Source of the DNA: Flavobacterium sp.
GTDB lineage: Bacteria; Bacteroidota; Bacteroidia; Flavobacteriales; Flavobacteriaceae
Length of the DNA stretch: 36,823 bases
Reading direction: 5' to 3'
NCBI RefSeq assembly: GCF_024305175.1
Contig: NZ_JAMWYY010000029.1
Location: 1 to 36,823, forward strand
Position numbers and translations under genes: made by a program. Within the stretch, counting starts at the first letter, position 1; each line of letters opens with the position of its first letter. Positions 33,790 to 36,823 of the stretch are shown here, in pieces. The notes under the pieces are model-generated. The model saw nothing but the letters and a program-made list of their open reading frames with translations, made no database searches and was not told the DNA's origin.

Positions 33790-34605
33790 TTACTGATAAT
33801 TCCTGTTTGCTACAGAAGTTTTTACGGCATTGTAATTTTTTATGGCTGAGTTAAGCACTTTGCTCCTGAAACTTTCGTTAAGTTCACCCTCCACAGATGA
33901 GAGCAGGGATTTAGAATCTACCTTTACAGATGTTTTAGCTGCACCTGCATTGCTTATACCGCTGTTGCTGTCGCCTTCTACAGATGCCAGCAGTTTACTT
34001 GCGCTTACAGATATACCGGATGCTTGTTCGGGTGTTGCTGCGGCCGCTGTGGCAGTATTGCTTACAGGAGCTGAAGGCTTAGTGCCTGCTGAAGTGCTAC
34101 TGGCAAGAGCCAGGCTTGTACTGCTTGTTTTGCTGCTGTTAGCAGTATTTGTTCCGGCTACAGGTTGCGTAGCTTTTGCAGTTGCTTGTGGTGTACTATT
34201 GTAAGGATTTGCAGTTGCCGGGCTTTCCTCATTAGCGGTAACCGATACACCTGTATTTTTATTCTCATGGCTGCCTGAAGCGCTGTTTGGCGTGCTGCTG
34301 TGTGTTGAGTCGGTAGGTTGTGGCGTGGCTACAAAGGTGTCTTCTTCATTTATTATAATGTTGCCTTTGTTTTCTTTTTCAGCATTAAGCATTACTGCCC
34401 CCATCATTAAAAAGCCTGAACAAACTGCTGCAGCCCATAGCCAGTCCCTCCTCGGCTTCTTTTTAAGTTCTGCCGGGGCTGCCTGTTTCTCTTCGGCAAC
34501 CGTAAGCATGGCATCAAGCCTGTCCCATGCCATAGGGCGGGGCTGTATGGTGCGCTCTGCAAGCTTCTCTTTTATCTGTTGTTCTAATTTACTATTCGGT
34601 TCCAT
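33790..34605 (-). CDS. Membrane-spanning anti-sigma-like protein with low-complexity exterior
   Basis: The 271-residue product has a short cytoplasmic part (MEPNSKLEQQIKEKLAERT, residues 1-53), one transmembrane helix (about 54-73, WLWAAAVCSGFLMMGAVML) and an Ala/Ser/Thr/Asn-rich outside region. Near the C-terminus two related blocks occur (SKLLASVEGDSNSG and SKSLLSSVEGELNES). Position directly after the sigma gene, with overlapping ends (start near 34605, sigma stop 34592), and the topology suggest an anti-sigma factor. No zinc-binding ZAS motif or FecR domain is visible. I chose Met 34605; Met 34611 is equally possible. The low-complexity part could be glycosylated or simply a linker. Confidence 0.7.
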   Translation of the reverse strand: MEPNSKLEQQIKEKLAERTIQPRPMAWDRLDAMLTVAEEKQAAPAELKKKPRRDWLWAAAVCSGFLMMGAVMLNAEKENKGNIIINEEDTFVATPQPTDSTHSSTPNSASGSHENKNTGVSVTANEESPATANPYNSTPQATAKATQPVAGTNTANSSKTSSTSLALASSTSAGTKPSAPVSNTATAAAATPEQASGISVSASKLLASVEGDSNSGISNAGAAKTSVKVDSKSLLSSVEGELNESFRSKVLNSAIKNYNAVKTSVANRNYQ

Positions 34606-35191
34606 TTTCATAATTCTTAAATTTGTTAACCTGCTCCTGAAGCATTTTGCGTGCATGCGACAGTTGCGATTTAGAAGTCCCCTCGCTGATACCCAGCATC
34701 TCTGCAATTTCCTGGTGCTTGTAACCCTCTATTGCATAAAGGTTAAAAACCATTTTGTAGCCATCCGGAAGGTTATCTATCAGCGTTTGTATATCCTCTA
34801 CAGAAAAGTGGCTCTCAATGTTATTAAACGTGTCCTCTACATAAAACTCATCTTCCAGAAAGCCTGTCTTTTTTTGTACCCTAAGGCACGATATACATTC
34901 ATTCACCATTATCCTCCTTATCCATCCTTCAAAGCTGCCTTTGTGCTCAAAGTTGCGCAGGTTGGTAAAAACCTTCATAAAAGCAGTAATCATAATATCT
35001 TCCGCCTGGTGCAGGTCTTTTATATACTGCCTGCAAACGCCAAGCATTTTAGGAGCATACTTGTTGTATATCTTTTGCTGGGCATGCCGGTTGTTTTCGG
35101 CTGCCTGGCGAATGATATCGCGTTCCTGCTCATGTAAGGCTATTACTTTCACAATGCTGTTTTTAATTGGTTGTTGCAAAGGCGGCTTCAT
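34592..35191 (-). CDS. ECF-family RNA polymerase sigma factor
   Basis: The 199-residue protein shows region 2 (about 42-75, KYAPKMLGVCRQYIKDLHQAEDIM and MITAFMKVFTNL) and region 4 (about 138-186, LPDGYKMVFNLYAIEGYKHQEIAEMLGISEGTSKSQLSHARKML). The first 13 residues look unconserved. A GTG at 35152 begins KVIALHEQE, which resembles starts of homologues I recall, so the true start may be there (186 residues). It is transcribed with the membrane protein whose start overlaps its stop, and with the barrel gene after that. No canonical TAnnTTTG box precedes it, consistent with autoregulation by an ECF-type promoter. Confidence 0.88.
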   Translation of the reverse strand: MKPPLQQPIKNSIVKVIALHEQERDIIRQAAENNRHAQQKIYNKYAPKMLGVCRQYIKDLHQAEDIMITAFMKVFTNLRNFEHKGSFEGWIRRIMVNECISCLRVQKKTGFLEDEFYVEDTFNNIESHFSVEDIQTLIDNLPDGYKMVFNLYAIEGYKHQEIAEMLGISEGTSKSQLSHARKMLQEQVNKFKNYENGTE

Positions 35192-35318
35192 ATTTTATAA
35201 CCGACTTCTATTAGCATAGACGAGCCATGTTTTAAAATGGTTGCACGCGGCTGTAAAAATATTGCATTTTTTTTGATTAAAGATTGTAATGTTCTGTTTT
35301 TGATTAGTTTATGTATAA

Positions 35319-35345
35319 TAAAAAAGCCACCCGTTAAGGGTGGCT
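35319..35345 (-). terminator. Terminator of the T9SS-secreted protein gene
   Basis: On the minus strand AGCCACCC pairs perfectly with GGGTGGCT around TTAAC and continues into TTTTTT. The stop of the gene is 25 bases upstream of it. Confidence 0.88.
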
Positions 35346-35369
35346 CTATGAAAAAGAATTGCGTATGTA

Positions 35370-36805
35370 TTACTGCTTTATGAATTTTTGAGTAGAAACA
35401 GCTTTGCCTGACGTGGTGCTGATGATATAAACACCGCTTTTTAGTGATGCTACATTTAATACAGCTGTTTCAGCTTTAGGGTTACTTTGCATAACCTGCT
35501 GGCCTAAAGTGTTGTAAATGGTTATAGCATCTATAACTGTATTACCTTTTACAGCAACTATATCTGTAGCAGGGTTAGGGTAAACTACAAAAGCATTGTT
35601 AGTAAAAGTATCTGCAGAAGATACTTCTGTAGTGCTGAAGTACACATTATCTATATATACTGTAGATGTACCATTGCTTGAAAAAATAAGCTGTGCAATA
35701 TGGTCGCGGTTAACAAGATTTACAAAATCATCAAGGTTGATGTTATAGGTAAGCCATGCATTTTGTTCAGGTGCATCAAATGTAAGCTCGTGCTCGGTAT
35801 CGTCACCACCACCAAAAGCAGCGTCAGCGCCGAAATCTACCAGTTTAACACGTAGTTGTGTAAAGTCTGCCGACCATGCATTGAAGTTGAAATGCATCAT
35901 ATCGTTTATATCTATCTGCTGTGCAATAGTCTCTACACCTGCAAAGTTAAGGTTCACATACTTTTTAGTGTCATTGCCTTCTATCTGGATGTCTTCAAGT
36001 GTAGCAGCCGACCACGGTGTTAGCCATGTATCTACAGGAACGTTATCATATACGCCGCTGAATAGTGATATTACCTGGTTTTGTGGCAGGGTAGGGTCTG
36101 GTGCGGCAGTCATCGGCTCTTCAACCACAACCGTTTCATTACTAAAGTATACATTATCTATATACACAGTAGATGTACCGTTGCTTGAAAGGATAAGCTG
36201 AGAAATGTGGTCGCGGTTAATAAGGTTAACAAAATCATCAAGGTTTATGTTGTAGGTAAGCCATGTGCTTTGCTCTGGTGCATCAAACATAATTTCATGC
36301 TCTGTATCGTCACCACCACCAAAAGCAGCATCAGCGCCAAAATCTACCAGCTTAACACGTAACTGTGTAAAATCAGCCGACCATGCATTAAAATTAAAAT
36401 GCGTCATGCCGGTAATATCTATTTGCTGGGCAATAGTCTCTATTCCTGCAAAATTCAGGTTTACATATTTTTTAGTATCGTTCCCTGCTATCTGTACATC
36501 CTGTAAAGCAGCAGAAGACCAAGGGGTAAGCCAGGTATCTACAGGAACGTTGTTGTACACACCGCTGAATAATGATATTACTTGCTCCTGTGGCAGGGTA
36601 GGGTCTGGTGCGGCAGTCATAGGTACATCATCCATTACTTCATCTACACCAAAGGTGATGTTGTCAAAATAAGCGATTGTACCATACGTTCTTGGGTTTC
36701 CGGAAAAATCAGGGAATACAACAACCTGGTCAAAAGGTTCTGCAAAAAAGCCGATTTGCGAAGAGAAATCAAATGTAAGTTCCTCCCATTGGTTTACAAC
36801 AGTAT
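35370..36805 (-). CDS. T9SS-secreted protein with tandem CBM-like modules (5' end missing)
   Basis: The frame is open from the stop at 35370 to the end of genuine sequence; its true start lies beyond the contig end. In order of translation: a short part (about 36,805-36,640) with WEELTFDFSS and YGTIAYFDNITF, resembling a carbohydrate-binding beta-sandwich edge, then two modules of 160 residues (89% identical by my count) that start MTAAPDPTLP and end TVYIDNVYFS. A T9SS type A sorting domain of about 75 residues follows (VYPNPATDIVAV ... GVYIISTTSGKA). Such modules with PVDTWLTPWS accompany GH16-type glycosidases in marine and soil flavobacteria, so a polysaccharide-active protein is plausible. 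The catalytic part is not in the window. Confidence 0.8.
35637..36113 (-). repeat. Second copy of a 507-bp coding repeat
   Basis: This stretch aligns with 36144-36620 at a constant offset of 507 bases (169 codons) and encodes the downstream beta-sandwich module. The two copies differ at 18 of 160 residues by my count. The first 160 codons of each unit are conserved; a nine-residue linker (NETVVVEEP) joins them. Confidence 0.85.
36144..36620 (-). repeat. First copy of a 507-bp coding repeat
   Basis: This is the upstream module of the T9SS protein, paired with 35637-36113. High similarity with in-frame spacing indicates recent tandem duplication. Further copies could lie beyond the contig end or have been collapsed in assembly. 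Confidence 0.85.
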
Positions 36806-36823
36806 CTGTCTCTTATACACACT
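36806..36823. other. Tn5/Nextera mosaic-end adapter sequence at the contig end
   Basis: CTGTCTCTTATACACA at 36806-36821 is a perfect 16-base match to the reverse complement of the Tn5 mosaic end used in Nextera libraries. The last two bases CT also occur in that adapter, with one base missing before them. It is the last sequence in the window and introduces an in-frame stop into the minus-strand gene, so it is almost certainly adapter carry-over, not genome. Confidence 0.93.

Noticed and set aside
35637..36620. CRISPR or short tandem repeat array
   Set aside because: The repeats are two 480-base coding modules, not short direct repeats with spacers.

Overview
The window looks like a chromosomal contig fragment from a member of the Flavobacteriaceae (Bacteroidota), probably Flavobacterium or a close relative. 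The evidence is a gene with a type IX secretion (T9SS type A) sorting domain, many lipoproteins with acidic or Asn-rich stretches after the lipidated Cys, Bacteroidota-only families (DUF4407, DUF4260, bacterial GH3-like, FecR with a DUF4974-type tail), and several promoters of the Bacteroidota form TTG-N19/20-TAnnTTTG with little use of Shine-Dalgarno sites. The last 18 bases match a Tn5/Nextera mosaic end rather than genome, so the right edge is a contig end with adapter read-through.

Layout. 0.1-6.3 kb: an acidic lipoprotein, a DUF748/AsmA-like envelope protein, a FadL-type outer-membrane transporter paired with an SGNH-hydrolase lipoprotein, and a small four-helix membrane protein. 6.4-9.8 kb: the protein quality-control cluster tig-clpP-clpX, with strong hairpins in both gaps, one of them ending just before the clpX start codon. 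9.9-13.5 kb: a tiny lipoprotein, a GH3-family adenylating enzyme, a DUF2797 zinc protein and a DUF58 protein. 13.58 kb: tRNA-Asp(GTC) with its own promoter and terminator.

14.1-18.7 kb: an AT-richer block immediately downstream of tRNA-Asp. It holds a lipoprotein with four internal repeats and a Kazal-like Cys tail, a FecI-type ECF sigma factor, a FecR-type anti-sigma factor and an STN-bearing TonB-dependent receptor. This is a complete cell-surface signalling circuit and the best candidate for an under-described system; the lipoprotein is the unknown partner.

18.8-24.4 kb: housekeeping genes: a TonB-C-like lipoprotein, a YbhN-like membrane protein, a tight run ruvC-hemW-cyclase-DUF4260-yjbR, and a PAP2 phosphatase. 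24.4-27.7 kb: a DUF4407 membrane protein and a BlaI/M56 (BlaR1-like) regulatory pair whose promoter carries two operator boxes exactly 20 bp apart. 27.8-32.6 kb: pepE, two tandem paralogous exported proteins, dnaG (its zinc ligands are all replaced and its promoter sits inside an inverted repeat), and an unknown protein. 32.7-35.2 kb: a second ECF sigma operon (sigma, membrane anti-sigma-like protein, coiled-coil outer-membrane barrel). 35.4-36.8 kb: the 3' part of a T9SS-secreted protein with two nearly identical 169-residue modules.

All calls are from reading the sequence and recalled family knowledge; no database search was run.
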